From the IMG/VR virus record IMGVR_UViG_3300046820_001656, positions 1 through 35,215 of that record: DNA of 35,215 nt; one strand, written 5' to 3'. This stretch comes from a virus. The notes beneath the pieces are model-generated. The model was not told the DNA's origin, searched no databases, and worked only from the letters and a program-made list of their open reading frames with translations. A program made the position numbers and the translations under genes. Below are positions 1 through 7,772 of this stretch, piece after piece; positions within the stretch are counted from its first letter, which is position 1, and every line of letters begins with the position of its first letter.

Positions 1-79
1 CACTATGTCTTTAACTATAAAAGAAATAAATAAAAATTCGTTGATTAATAATCAACTTCTAAAATCATATCTAAATTAA
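1..79 (+). CDS. 3' end of an unidentified gene (partial)
   Basis: An open frame enters from the left edge (codons in phase with base 2) and stops at TAA 77-79. It gives at least 25 residues, ending QLLKSYLN. An ATG at 5-7 in the same frame could make it a 24-residue peptide, but a gene truncated by the window edge is more likely. Its stop overlaps the next gene's start as TAATG, the usual sign of translational coupling in one operon. The family cannot be recognised from so short a stretch. Confidence 0.5.
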   Translation, partial: TMSLTIKEINKNSLINNQLLKSYLN

Positions 80-468
80 TGGAGTTTTTCTGTGTCTATT
101 GTAAAACAAGAAAGAAGTTTGATAAGTTTGTAAAAGTCAATCGAATCAAAAACAAATACATAATTGATATCAAAAAGATAGTCGATGAAGAAGAGGTCGA
201 CTTTACAAATGATAAAACGTATTTAAAAATATTAATATTTAATAAAATACAGCAAGCAATAGACAAAAGAAAAGACATATACTACATTCCAGACTTTGAG
301 AATGAGTTTTCAATAGAAAAATTACTAAATCTTAAAAAAATACTCGGTGAAAATAACTTTAATGTTTTAATATTTTACAACGAGTTCAGAAAAAATCCAG
401 AATTTATAGAAGATGTTCTGGGAAATCTATCAAAATTTTCTAATTCACAAATCATAAGAGACTATTAA
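79..468 (+). CDS. Hypothetical protein upstream of baseplate genes
   Basis: This 129-residue protein has no family that I recognise. It opens MEFFCVYCKTRKKF, with one CxxC pair that is too little to call a zinc finger. It is then rich in Lys, Ile and Asp/Glu and looks alpha/beta, with hydrophobic strands near residues 52-56 (LKILIF) and 95-99 (VLIFY). The ATG overlaps the previous stop (TAATG), so translation is probably coupled to the upstream gene. A candidate late promoter begins right at its stop codon and serves the next gene. Its position suggests a tail or assembly role, but nothing in the sequence proves one. Confidence 0.6.
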   Translation: MEFFCVYCKTRKKFDKFVKVNRIKNKYIIDIKKIVDEEEVDFTNDKTYLKILIFNKIQQAIDKRKDIYYIPDFENEFSIEKLLNLKKILGENNFNVLIFYNEFRKNPEFIEDVLGNLSKFSNSQIIRDY

Positions 469-479
469 TTTAATATATA
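469..479 (+). promoter_or_regulatory. Candidate late promoter TTTAATATATA
   Basis: TTTAATATATA lies 23 bases before the ATG of the 710-residue structural gene. The same 11-mer recurs before at least seven other starts in the window. It resembles in style the single-element late promoter of T4 (TATAAATA). Promoter function is inferred from recurrence and position. Confidence 0.5.
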
Positions 480-502
480 AGAGAAAATATATTAAAAAAT
501 AA

Positions 503-2635
503 ATGGCTATATTAGGTGGTTCCCCATTGGGTCTTATTGGAGTTTTAAGTACACCAACTAGAGATGGTTTATCAACATTTAATGGAGGTAGAACTCGAAA
601 TGTTAATGTCAATCTTTATAATGTTGGTAAAGAAGCTGATAAAGAAAAACTTTCTAAATCTGGTAAAAAAGGAGGTATGTTTTCTTTATTTACTGGTGGT
701 AGTATAGTAACTGCCTGGCCAAACATTGGTAAAATTGGAAGTGATACTCCTAGTTTAGGTATTGCTGAGGATGATTTAAAAGGAGTTTCTAGAAAAACTC
801 TACATAATAATGACATTTATGATACTTCTATATTAAATATAATAGAGAAAACTGCCAATACAAGTGCTCAACTCAGACCATCTGATTTTGCTTATCTTAA
901 AAACTTAGGAGTTTATCCAAATAATAGACTTGTAATCGCTAGAAGATTTGGTGGTCCAATAAATGATGACATTTTTGCTAAAGGTAATCCACCAATGGCG
1001 GTCTTAATAACTTGGAGAACTCCTAGTGAAGATTTTCTTGAAATGAGTTTTGGTGAGGACTGGATAGAAGCAAAGGCTGACTTTACTGAGTTATTGAATA
1101 ACATGGCTCAAGATTTATTAAAGATGGGAGGAGCTGGAAGTGCAATGGGTGCTGCTTTTGGAGCTATTCCTTTACCTGGATTTACAGAAGCTATAACAAG
1201 AAATGTATTGGCGGGATTGGGAGTTTATGATGAGAATGCTGGTAAAAATATGTTACCGGCCGGAAATCCTAATCTAATAAAACAAGCAAAAAGAAGAAAA
1301 ACTGTTGGATACTCAGAAGCTGGATCTGGTCTTAAATGTACTTGTAGTGTTAAGATGACAGTTGAGTGGGAACAAAAATTCATATCAGGTATTGATCCAA
1401 CAATTGCATTTATGGATATACTATCAACTTGTTTGAGATTTAGTACATCACCCGGTGCTGATTATGGACTTAGTAAAGGATTTGGAGCTAAACTTATTGG
1501 ATGGGTAAGAAATCCAAGACAGATGATTAAAGACTTTACTTCATCATTGAGTGCTTCTATTAAAAAAGCTAAAGATGAGGTTCTTAAATTTATAGGAGAG
1601 GACTTTGATAATCAAATAAAGGATACTCCTGAGGAAGATCCAAATGCTGATTCAGAAACCGAAGATGGTGAAAAAGAAAAAGAACCAACTGAGAAGGAAA
1701 GATTAGAAGGTGAGAAGAAGAAGATGACAGATTTAGTCACTAAACAATTAGATAAATTAATTGGTGCTTTAGCTGGTGGACTTGAGAAGACGGTACAAAA
1801 GTACGAACACGAGGTTAGAGGTATTGTAGCTGCGTTATCAGGAGCTCCTTCAACACCTTGGCATGTGACTATTGGAAATCCATTAAGACCTGTTTTTTGT
1901 TCTGGTGATATGTACACAGATAATGCTACACTAAAATTAGGATCAACTCTGGCTTTTAATGACTTACCTGCAAATATAACTTTAGATTTTACTTTACAGA
2001 ATGCTAGACCTTGGGGTTTACAAGAGATAATAGCTAAGTTCAATACCGGTCACCTTAGAGTTGTTAATACACAAAAAGACTTTACTTCGCTTAATTCGGA
2101 TGAGTTACTTAATACAAATAAGTATGACTATGTTACTAGCTCATCTGGTACATCTGGAACATCAGGTGTTGGAACTAGTGGGACTTCTGGTGGCGGAAGT
2201 GTAAATGGTAATGTTGATAATAAAGTTGATTCAAATAGTGGAGCGGCTACAACTCCAACTAAAGAAGGACAAGATAGTCTTACTCAGAATTCAGATGCAA
2301 ACTCTAAAGAATCGGCAGTTCAGGGAGAAACTAAAAAAGAATCCATGGGAACTTCTGGTACTAGTGGTGTTGCTGGAACTTCTGGTAACTCTAAAACTGC
2401 TGTAGATCCCCTAGGTGATGCAAATGCCACTACTAAAAGAGGTTATACTTATGAAGTAGTAAGTAGAAATGGAAAAGTATTATTTGATATAGACTCAATT
2501 GTTACAACTATTTTAGTTAAGCAAAAAGATGGTGTTCTTGTGACTAATTTCTTCGATAAGGATCTTTCCACAGCTCAACCACCTAATATTTCTAGTTTAA
2601 TTGATGGCGCTAAAAAAGCAGCAAATGATGTATAA
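503..2635 (+). CDS. Probable baseplate/tail-tube junction protein with Gly-Thr-Ser repeats
   Basis: This is a 710-residue structural protein. The start MAILGGSPLG follows a candidate late promoter. Residues 1-300 are Gly-rich and globular. Residues 365-415 are a highly charged Glu/Lys linker. Residues about 450-522 form a beta-rich domain (PWHVTIGNPLRPVF, then LQNARPWGLQEI) of the sort seen in tube and tube-cap proteins. Two Gly-Thr-Ser triplet tracts lie near residues 549-565 and 616-628. The C-terminus is a short beta-rich module. The T4 counterpart may be gp48 or gp54, by context and the beta-domain only. Neighbours are a LysM-like baseplate protein and an M15 tail peptidase in the same direction, 19 bases apart or less, so this is one operon. 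Confidence 0.5.
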   Translation: MAILGGSPLGLIGVLSTPTRDGLSTFNGGRTRNVNVNLYNVGKEADKEKLSKSGKKGGMFSLFTGGSIVTAWPNIGKIGSDTPSLGIAEDDLKGVSRKTLHNNDIYDTSILNIIEKTANTSAQLRPSDFAYLKNLGVYPNNRLVIARRFGGPINDDIFAKGNPPMAVLITWRTPSEDFLEMSFGEDWIEAKADFTELLNNMAQDLLKMGGAGSAMGAAFGAIPLPGFTEAITRNVLAGLGVYDENAGKNMLPAGNPNLIKQAKRRKTVGYSEAGSGLKCTCSVKMTVEWEQKFISGIDPTIAFMDILSTCLRFSTSPGADYGLSKGFGAKLIGWVRNPRQMIKDFTSSLSASIKKAKDEVLKFIGEDFDNQIKDTPEEDPNADSETEDGEKEKEPTEKERLEGEKKKMTDLVTKQLDKLIGALAGGLEKTVQKYEHEVRGIVAALSGAPSTPWHVTIGNPLRPVFCSGDMYTDNATLKLGSTLAFNDLPANITLDFTLQNARPWGLQEIIAKFNTGHLRVVNTQKDFTSLNSDELLNTNKYDYVTSSSGTSGTSGVGTSGTSGGGSVNGNVDNKVDSNSGAATTPTKEGQDSLTQNSDANSKESAVQGETKKESMGTSGTSGVAGTSGNSKTAVDPLGDANATTKRGYTYEVVSRNGKVLFDIDSIVTTILVKQKDGVLVTNFFDKDLSTAQPPNISSLIDGAKKAANDV
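2147..2195 (+). repeat. Gly-Thr-Ser triplet tract (coding), first copy
   Basis: Degenerate 9-bp units encode GTSGTSGVGTSGTSGG in the 710-residue protein. Synonymous codons vary (aca/act, tct/tca/agt), so the protein repeat is being maintained rather than a recent DNA expansion. The same tract type occurs twice in the hub protein at 11,978-15,040. Confidence 0.8.
2348..2386 (+). repeat. Gly-Thr-Ser triplet tract (coding), second copy
   Basis: Encodes GTSGTSGVAGTSG, about 50 residues after the first tract of the same protein. The pair brackets a Ser/Asn/Lys-rich linker, so the whole 545-635 region is probably an extended spacer between folded domains. Confidence 0.75.
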
Positions 2636-2654
2636 TAAAAAATAATTTTAAAAA

Positions 2655-3164
2655 ATGGATATAATTTCACTAAATGAGTATTTAACATCTGATGTAAATC
2701 AAAATAATCTAGTTAATTTATTTAAACCCGCTATTATGAACCCAACACTTGATGGTGAGTTAGAAACCTATATTGTAGGTAGAGATGATGAGATGAGAAT
2801 AGATTTGATATTTAAAAATATTTATGAATTGGAATCTAACGAAGTTGGTATCTATTTGGGTAATATTGATGTATTATTAACATTAAATAATATTGATAAT
2901 CCTTTAAATATAAAAGAGGGTACTGTTATAAGATATCCACAATTAGGTCAGTTTGATTTATTTAGATTAAGAATTGATGAAAATCAATCAAAAATTAAAT
3001 CTTCAGTTGGTCAAAAACTTTCGGTTCCTAATAAAACTACTAGAAAAGATAAATCTAGAGGTAAATATTTAGAGAATGATTATTCATTACCACCAGTTGT
3101 TTTAGAAGCACCTAAAGAGCCAGTTAGAATAGAAGATAATATTTTTTCAATAGGAGGTTTATAA
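2655..3164 (+). CDS. LysM-like baseplate wedge protein (gp53-type)
   Basis: This 169-residue protein carries a central segment (residues about 40-95) with the look of a LysM-like fold used in phage baseplates: DEMRIDLIFKNIYEL, then VLLTLNNIDNPLNIKEG, then TVIRYP. The progression from a start-up helix, through 'lNnI..PlnI..G', to 'I.YP' is shared with LysM-like domains such as the one in T4 gp53. The N-terminal 35 residues and the Lys/Pro-rich C-terminal tail are unassigned. It follows the 710-residue protein by 19 bases and is followed after 3 bases by the M15 protein, so the three are probably one transcript. Assignment to gp53 is by fold-like motif and context. Confidence 0.5.
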   Translation: MDIISLNEYLTSDVNQNNLVNLFKPAIMNPTLDGELETYIVGRDDEMRIDLIFKNIYELESNEVGIYLGNIDVLLTLNNIDNPLNIKEGTVIRYPQLGQFDLFRLRIDENQSKIKSSVGQKLSVPNKTTRKDKSRGKYLENDYSLPPVVLEAPKEPVRIEDNIFSIGGL

Positions 3165-3167
3165 TTT

Positions 3168-5252
3168 ATGGATGAGTTAAAATCGGTTAGAGTTAGAAGA
3201 AAGTTGGCTAGCCTTGATGAAAGGCATGGTAGTCTTGATATAAAGGTTACTATTTATAAAGGTATAGGTAAAAAAAGAATAGTAAAAGGATTTAATAATG
3301 GAACTGCTGTTTGGCCCGAGGCTATCTATGATGGAGAAATTATAAGAGCCTTAGAAGATCTTAATGACCAATATAAAGATCAAGGTATCACACTTTCTAG
3401 TGTGGAGGATGATTGTATAAAAGATTTTATTAGAGTAAATACTTTAAGAGAAAGGCCAACCGGAGCGACAGTTTCAGTTTTTAATAGTAATACAGGAAAA
3501 CAAGAATCGGCCAATTATTATACAATAGTTCAAGATCCTTGGTCTGATACAGTACCCGCTCAAAGATCTTTTGGATTTGATCCGTATTATTTAAGTAATG
3601 GATCGGAAGTATATATAAAATGGTTAACAGAATCATATGATAAAATCTCATATGATATAAGTGGAATGACTGCATCTATAACTGCTAGTGGTTCAAGTTC
3701 ATCTGTTACAAAAATAGTTGTTGATGTTTATACTAATAACTCTAGTAAGTATCCAGATTTTGACTTGAAATTTGACTACAACGGTGGATCTCAATCTGAA
3801 ATAGATGCTGCAGTTTTAAATGTGACTAATCAATCAATTAATACTGGATTTTTTATTAATGGTATAACTTATTCAAAAGAGGGTGAGAATATTCCTAGTT
3901 CACTTACATATTTAATGAATGGTGGTGAACAGTATAGTGACCTAAATATGAAAGAAATAAACACTCCAAAAAATATTATAAAAAGAGTTGAGGTTATCCC
4001 ACCAAGGGACTCAAATGGTGGACTTACTGACAAAATATGGACACTCAGTGATAATAATGAATTTAAGTATGTAAGTGATATTTTAAGCGACCCTAATCTA
4101 AAACAAAAAACATATCTTTATAGTGATAAAGATGAGTATATAATAAAAAATTTGATAGATAGTTGGGTAACACAAGTACCGATTTATAAATCACAGGCTG
4201 CTTTAGTTGGAGTTGGTTTAATGTTATGTAATCCAAGTTATCAAAGTTGTTTATATACTAAATATCAAAGTCCTCTAAAGGAACCAGAACCTGAAATAAA
4301 ACCAACAACATCAACTCCTATTAGTGGATCTCCAAGTACGACTAAAACTAAATTATCTGTTGTATTTCCAACGGAGTTTGAAGTTAAAGTTAGAGAGGAT
4401 GTTCCTCCTTTTAAGATATACATAGGTGAACCTCCTGTTGAAGAAGAAGGATCTGGATTTATATTTCAAGATGAAGATGTTGATGCTGAATTATCACCTG
4501 AGTATCAAGAGTTGGCATTTAGGGGAGATGAAGAACAGATAGATTTTAACTTAAATTTAGAGACTGGTGATTCCGAAGGACAAGAGGAAGAGTCTAGTAC
4601 AACCACAACCACTCCAGCTAATGCTGATTCCACACAAGGTGATGTTCAAGTTTCAAAGAAAACAGCGACCGACTCTGCAACACAAGGAGGTGGATCAGGG
4701 GATAGAAGGTTTCAACAAAAACTTACAGTCGGTGGTAATAGTGTTAAGAATGGAGAGCTTCCTGATAGCTTATTAGCAAAATGTGACTTCATTGGACATA
4801 GGTTAGAAAAAAATGCTGTTAAAAAACTTAATGAGTTAAATAAAGCGTTTAAAGCTGAGTTTGGACATAATATTAAAATAACTGACGGATATAGAACATT
4901 TAATGTACAAAATCAAATATTTGATTGGAAATACTATGATACTTCATTAAATCCTTACTCAGGTAAAAGTGATTTACCAGGTGTGAAAAACAAAGGAAGA
5001 AAAAAAGACTCCTTTACTTCGAAAAAACCAATGGGTGTAGCAGCTGCTAAACCAGGTACGTCAAAACATGGATGGGGCCAGGCAATTGACTGTGATGGAT
5101 TTGGAAACGGACCTGGTAACAAGTATTTTGATTGGATGGAGGCGAATGCAAAGAAATATGGATGGATTAATCCAGCATGGGCTAAAAAAGCAGGAGCTGG
5201 TTATGAACCTTGGCATTTCGAGTATAATGGATCTGACCTATTTAAGCCTTAA
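3168..5252 (+). CDS. Tail-associated protein with C-terminal M15-family peptidoglycan peptidase
   Basis: This is a 694-residue multidomain virion protein. Residues 1-350 are a beta-rich structural part with no family I recognise. Residues 371-530 are a Pro/Thr/Glu-rich linker. Residues about 535-690 are a zinc peptidase of family M15 (VanY or L-Ala-D-Glu type): DGYRT at 573-577, SKHGWGQAID with His634 and Asp641, and EPWHFEY with Glu680 and His683. All the usual ligands and the catalytic acid are present. Such enzymes cut peptidoglycan stem peptides, here presumably during tail penetration. The linker contains FIFQDEDVDAELSPEY (431-446), closely matched in the muramidase/CHAP protein at 10,324-11,961. 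The gene ends directly against the convergent gene starting its stop at 5,253. Confidence 0.8.
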   Translation: MDELKSVRVRRKLASLDERHGSLDIKVTIYKGIGKKRIVKGFNNGTAVWPEAIYDGEIIRALEDLNDQYKDQGITLSSVEDDCIKDFIRVNTLRERPTGATVSVFNSNTGKQESANYYTIVQDPWSDTVPAQRSFGFDPYYLSNGSEVYIKWLTESYDKISYDISGMTASITASGSSSSVTKIVVDVYTNNSSKYPDFDLKFDYNGGSQSEIDAAVLNVTNQSINTGFFINGITYSKEGENIPSSLTYLMNGGEQYSDLNMKEINTPKNIIKRVEVIPPRDSNGGLTDKIWTLSDNNEFKYVSDILSDPNLKQKTYLYSDKDEYIIKNLIDSWVTQVPIYKSQAALVGVGLMLCNPSYQSCLYTKYQSPLKEPEPEIKPTTSTPISGSPSTTKTKLSVVFPTEFEVKVREDVPPFKIYIGEPPVEEEGSGFIFQDEDVDAELSPEYQELAFRGDEEQIDFNLNLETGDSEGQEEESSTTTTTPANADSTQGDVQVSKKTATDSATQGGGSGDRRFQQKLTVGGNSVKNGELPDSLLAKCDFIGHRLEKNAVKKLNELNKAFKAEFGHNIKITDGYRTFNVQNQIFDWKYYDTSLNPYSGKSDLPGVKNKGRKKDSFTSKKPMGVAAAKPGTSKHGWGQAIDCDGFGNGPGNKYFDWMEANAKKYGWINPAWAKKAGAGYEPWHFEYNGSDLFKP

Positions 5253-5513
5253 TTAATAAGTTCTTATATCATTATAAGCACCATTTCCAAGATCATTAAA
5301 AGATGAAGCAGTTGCTATATTTAATAGATTTGTTAATGCCGTTTGGTAAGATGATCCAGTTGCTGAAATTTTTAACTCTGGCATGTTTGCAACAAAATAA
5401 TCAGATGTGTAAAAAGGCATAGAAACTGTAGCACCACCGATATTTACTAATCTTTGACCTCCAAGTCTACTTGGTTCATGTGCTATTGTAACGAGATATG
5501 TAGGATTTTGCAT
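5253..5513 (-). CDS. Small hypothetical virion-region protein
   Basis: This 86-residue protein has no family I recognise. It begins MQNPTYLVTIAHEPSRL, has an even mix of polar and hydrophobic residues, no membrane segment and few charged residues, which suits a small structural or chaperone protein. A perfect TTTAATATATA element lies 21 bases upstream, so it probably has its own late promoter although it sits downstream of the gp5-like gene. Its stop abuts the convergent M15 gene without a spacer, and there is no terminator hairpin between them. Confidence 0.65.
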   Translation of the reverse strand: MQNPTYLVTIAHEPSRLGGQRLVNIGGATVSMPFYTSDYFVANMPELKISATGSSYQTALTNLLNIATASSFNDLGNGAYNDIRTY

Positions 5514-5534
5514 TTTATTAAATATATTTTCTAT

Positions 5535-5545
5535 TATATATTAAA
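5535..5545 (-). promoter_or_regulatory. Candidate late promoter TTTAATATATA
   Basis: Exact 11-mer on the minus strand, 21 bases before the ATG of the 86-residue gene, in the 49-base gap after the gp5-like gene. Confidence 0.5.
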
Positions 5546-5562
5546 TTAAATAAATCAATTTA

Positions 5563-7770
5563 TTAACTTTTAAATGGAATAAATTTAACCTCTACGAAAA
5601 ATATTACAGCTGATGCTCTTTCGTTCTCAATAACCCAAGAATTATTAGGAGATGGTCTATCAGGATTTATCTTTTTAGTTGTTATATCAAATATATTTGT
5701 ATATTTTGTCAAAAGTATAGTAAAGTCACTTGGTTTTAATTCGTGAAGTCCTTGTATATCAGTTTTTGTATCTTTATCAATTACACTAGTCCTCCAAACA
5801 ACCAATCCGTTTTCCTTATCATCATCTTTGAAATAATCTGATTTTTTTAATTTTCCTTTACTTATTAGATATCTAATGTGATTTATTAATTCTTTTCTTA
5901 ACTTAGGAAAAACTATCTTTGTAACAGCATCTTTTATCGATAATCCAGGATTGGATTTCATTATATTATCTAGGTTTATTTTTGTTAAACCTTCTCCAAA
6001 AGAGATAATTTTACTATTTAGATTAGCGTCGTCAAAATATCCATTTAATTCAGTTAAAGTAGCAGATGGCTTTCCAGGTTCTGGTTTGAACTCAAGTTCT
6101 TTTAGTTTATCTAAAGTTGTTTTAGTTTTCACCGGTGGTATTTTAGCAGCAAGATTTGCAGATGATCCTTTAGCAGATTCCATCTCAGCGCTAGTTTTTT
6201 CCTTAATATCATCTGCTAAACTTTTTCTCTCTATATTTTTAGTACCATCTGGATTAATCAATGGGACAAAATCCTCAAATTCTTTTTTAGAACAAAGTGT
6301 ATATGTGAATAAAGGCTTGTTAGCATTAGTTTCTTGATTTTCACAAAGTCTTATAAATTGATTATATTGATTAACATTTTTAAATACTTGAGAACCCTCT
6401 GAATAATTAAAAACATAATCAGCAGTAGAAATATCACTTGACCTATGAACATTTATTGAGAAGTTACCTATCTCAGTTGTAGACTCATAATTATATTTAG
6501 TTATATCATCGTTTCTATGTATAGCACATTTATCAAATTTTAAACATTTGTGTTTCTCATCATCTTTGTGATATCCAATTTTCAATTGGTCAACATATTG
6601 ACCAAGTCTTAATATTGCGACATTTTCTGGTAGTGTCTCGGTACCTAGTTTATAACCAGGAACTGTTGTTATTGAGTATTCCATTAAATCCCAATTTCCC
6701 TTAGAATTTTTAAAGAAAACGTGTAATTCATCGTCAAACAAATTTGTTGGTTTAGTATCCTTTTTTCTAAGAGCGACTATGTTTAATACTTCATTTTCTT
6801 CAAATACTTTATATGACTTTGAGTTTAAAAATCTTATCAAATCTTCAACCTTCTTATTTGATTGAGGAGTTGTTGGATCGGGTGTTGGTGGAATAACAGT
6901 TGAGCTAGTTTTTGTATCAGGTGTTCCTGGAACTTCAGTAGAAGGTGCAACATATTTATCGTCATACTCTGGTTTTGGACCATCTTTTGGCTCATGATTT
7001 TCTTCAGTGACCGTAGTTACAGTATTTTCTGTTTTTGTTGATGTCCAACCATCTCCTAGTTGTGCATTCTCTTCTCTCTTTTCTGATTTAACAGTACTAA
7101 CCTTATCATTATCAACAACATTAACATGTTTTGATAAAAGAACCGGATTTTTAATTGATTTATACTTTAATAGACTTCTGATTAACGCAGGACTGGGTAT
7201 TGTTGGTGATCCACCAGCTAGAAAAGCGGTACCCATTAAAGCCTCAACAAACTCATCAAACCAATCTAACCAGTGATTACCTAATAACATTTGTTGATTA
7301 GCTGTCTCATCTCCTATATTAACCATCATATTATTATCTTTTAGGTTAATATTTACTGAATTTTCTTTTAGGTTAATGTTATTATATTTATGGTCTATTT
7401 TCAATCCTTCACTATCATTTACATAAATTTGAGTTTTGTGATCAAAAATTAATGATTTCATTGATAAGTAATCGGAGTCTGATAAAGATTTTAATTTATT
7501 TTCAAGATTAACATTATAATGGTCAGAGAATATAAATTCTGGCTTATAAACATCACCTTGGTCAAAAACTACAATAACAACTTTTCCTTTGTCTGGAATA
7601 TTGGCTCCGTTTCCGTTTAGGTCTTTCCAGGGTGTTGCCCAAGGAATATCTTCGAGTTTTAAATCGTCAAAAACGTCCATAACTCTAACCTTTACTCTAC
7701 CCTCTTTTTTAGGATCTTGATTATCTTCAACAACTCCTACATATGTTTTACCTACTTGTACCTTTTTCAT
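5563..7770 (-). CDS. gp5-like baseplate spike protein: OB-fold domain plus YkuD-like domain
   Basis: This 735-residue protein has an N-terminal gp5/VgrG-type OB-fold (residues 1-85: GRVKVRVMDVFDD, IPWATPW, PDKGKVVIVVFDQGD, PEFIFSD). A short repetitive beta segment follows (100-155, alternating ...INLK/VNINLK...), reminiscent of spike beta-prism or helix repeats. Next comes a Pro/Thr linker (260-305). Residues 310-495 form a domain I recall from many phage lysin-like proteins (FDDELHVFF, PITT-like SITTVPGYKLG, INVHR at 439-443, SEGSQVF at 457-463). In the versions I remember the last motif reads S-x-GCQVF, similar to the Cys site of L,D-transpeptidases (YkuD). Here that Cys is Ser460. No T4-type lysozyme domain is present. 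It starts 2 bases after the stop of the 829-residue gene, so it is co-transcribed. Confidence 0.65.
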   Translation of the reverse strand: MKKVQVGKTYVGVVEDNQDPKKEGRVKVRVMDVFDDLKLEDIPWATPWKDLNGNGANIPDKGKVVIVVFDQGDVYKPEFIFSDHYNVNLENKLKSLSDSDYLSMKSLIFDHKTQIYVNDSEGLKIDHKYNNINLKENSVNINLKDNNMMVNIGDETANQQMLLGNHWLDWFDEFVEALMGTAFLAGGSPTIPSPALIRSLLKYKSIKNPVLLSKHVNVVDNDKVSTVKSEKREENAQLGDGWTSTKTENTVTTVTEENHEPKDGPKPEYDDKYVAPSTEVPGTPDTKTSSTVIPPTPDPTTPQSNKKVEDLIRFLNSKSYKVFEENEVLNIVALRKKDTKPTNLFDDELHVFFKNSKGNWDLMEYSITTVPGYKLGTETLPENVAILRLGQYVDQLKIGYHKDDEKHKCLKFDKCAIHRNDDITKYNYESTTEIGNFSINVHRSSDISTADYVFNYSEGSQVFKNVNQYNQFIRLCENQETNANKPLFTYTLCSKKEFEDFVPLINPDGTKNIERKSLADDIKEKTSAEMESAKGSSANLAAKIPPVKTKTTLDKLKELEFKPEPGKPSATLTELNGYFDDANLNSKIISFGEGLTKINLDNIMKSNPGLSIKDAVTKIVFPKLRKELINHIRYLISKGKLKKSDYFKDDDKENGLVVWRTSVIDKDTKTDIQGLHELKPSDFTILLTKYTNIFDITTKKINPDRPSPNNSWVIENERASAVIFFVEVKFIPFKS

Positions 7771-7772
7771 AA

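Noticed and set aside
1612-2043. 143-codon open frame on the minus strand
   Set aside because: It lies wholly inside the 710-residue structural gene and has Ser/Phe/Leu-rich composition typical of an antisense shadow.
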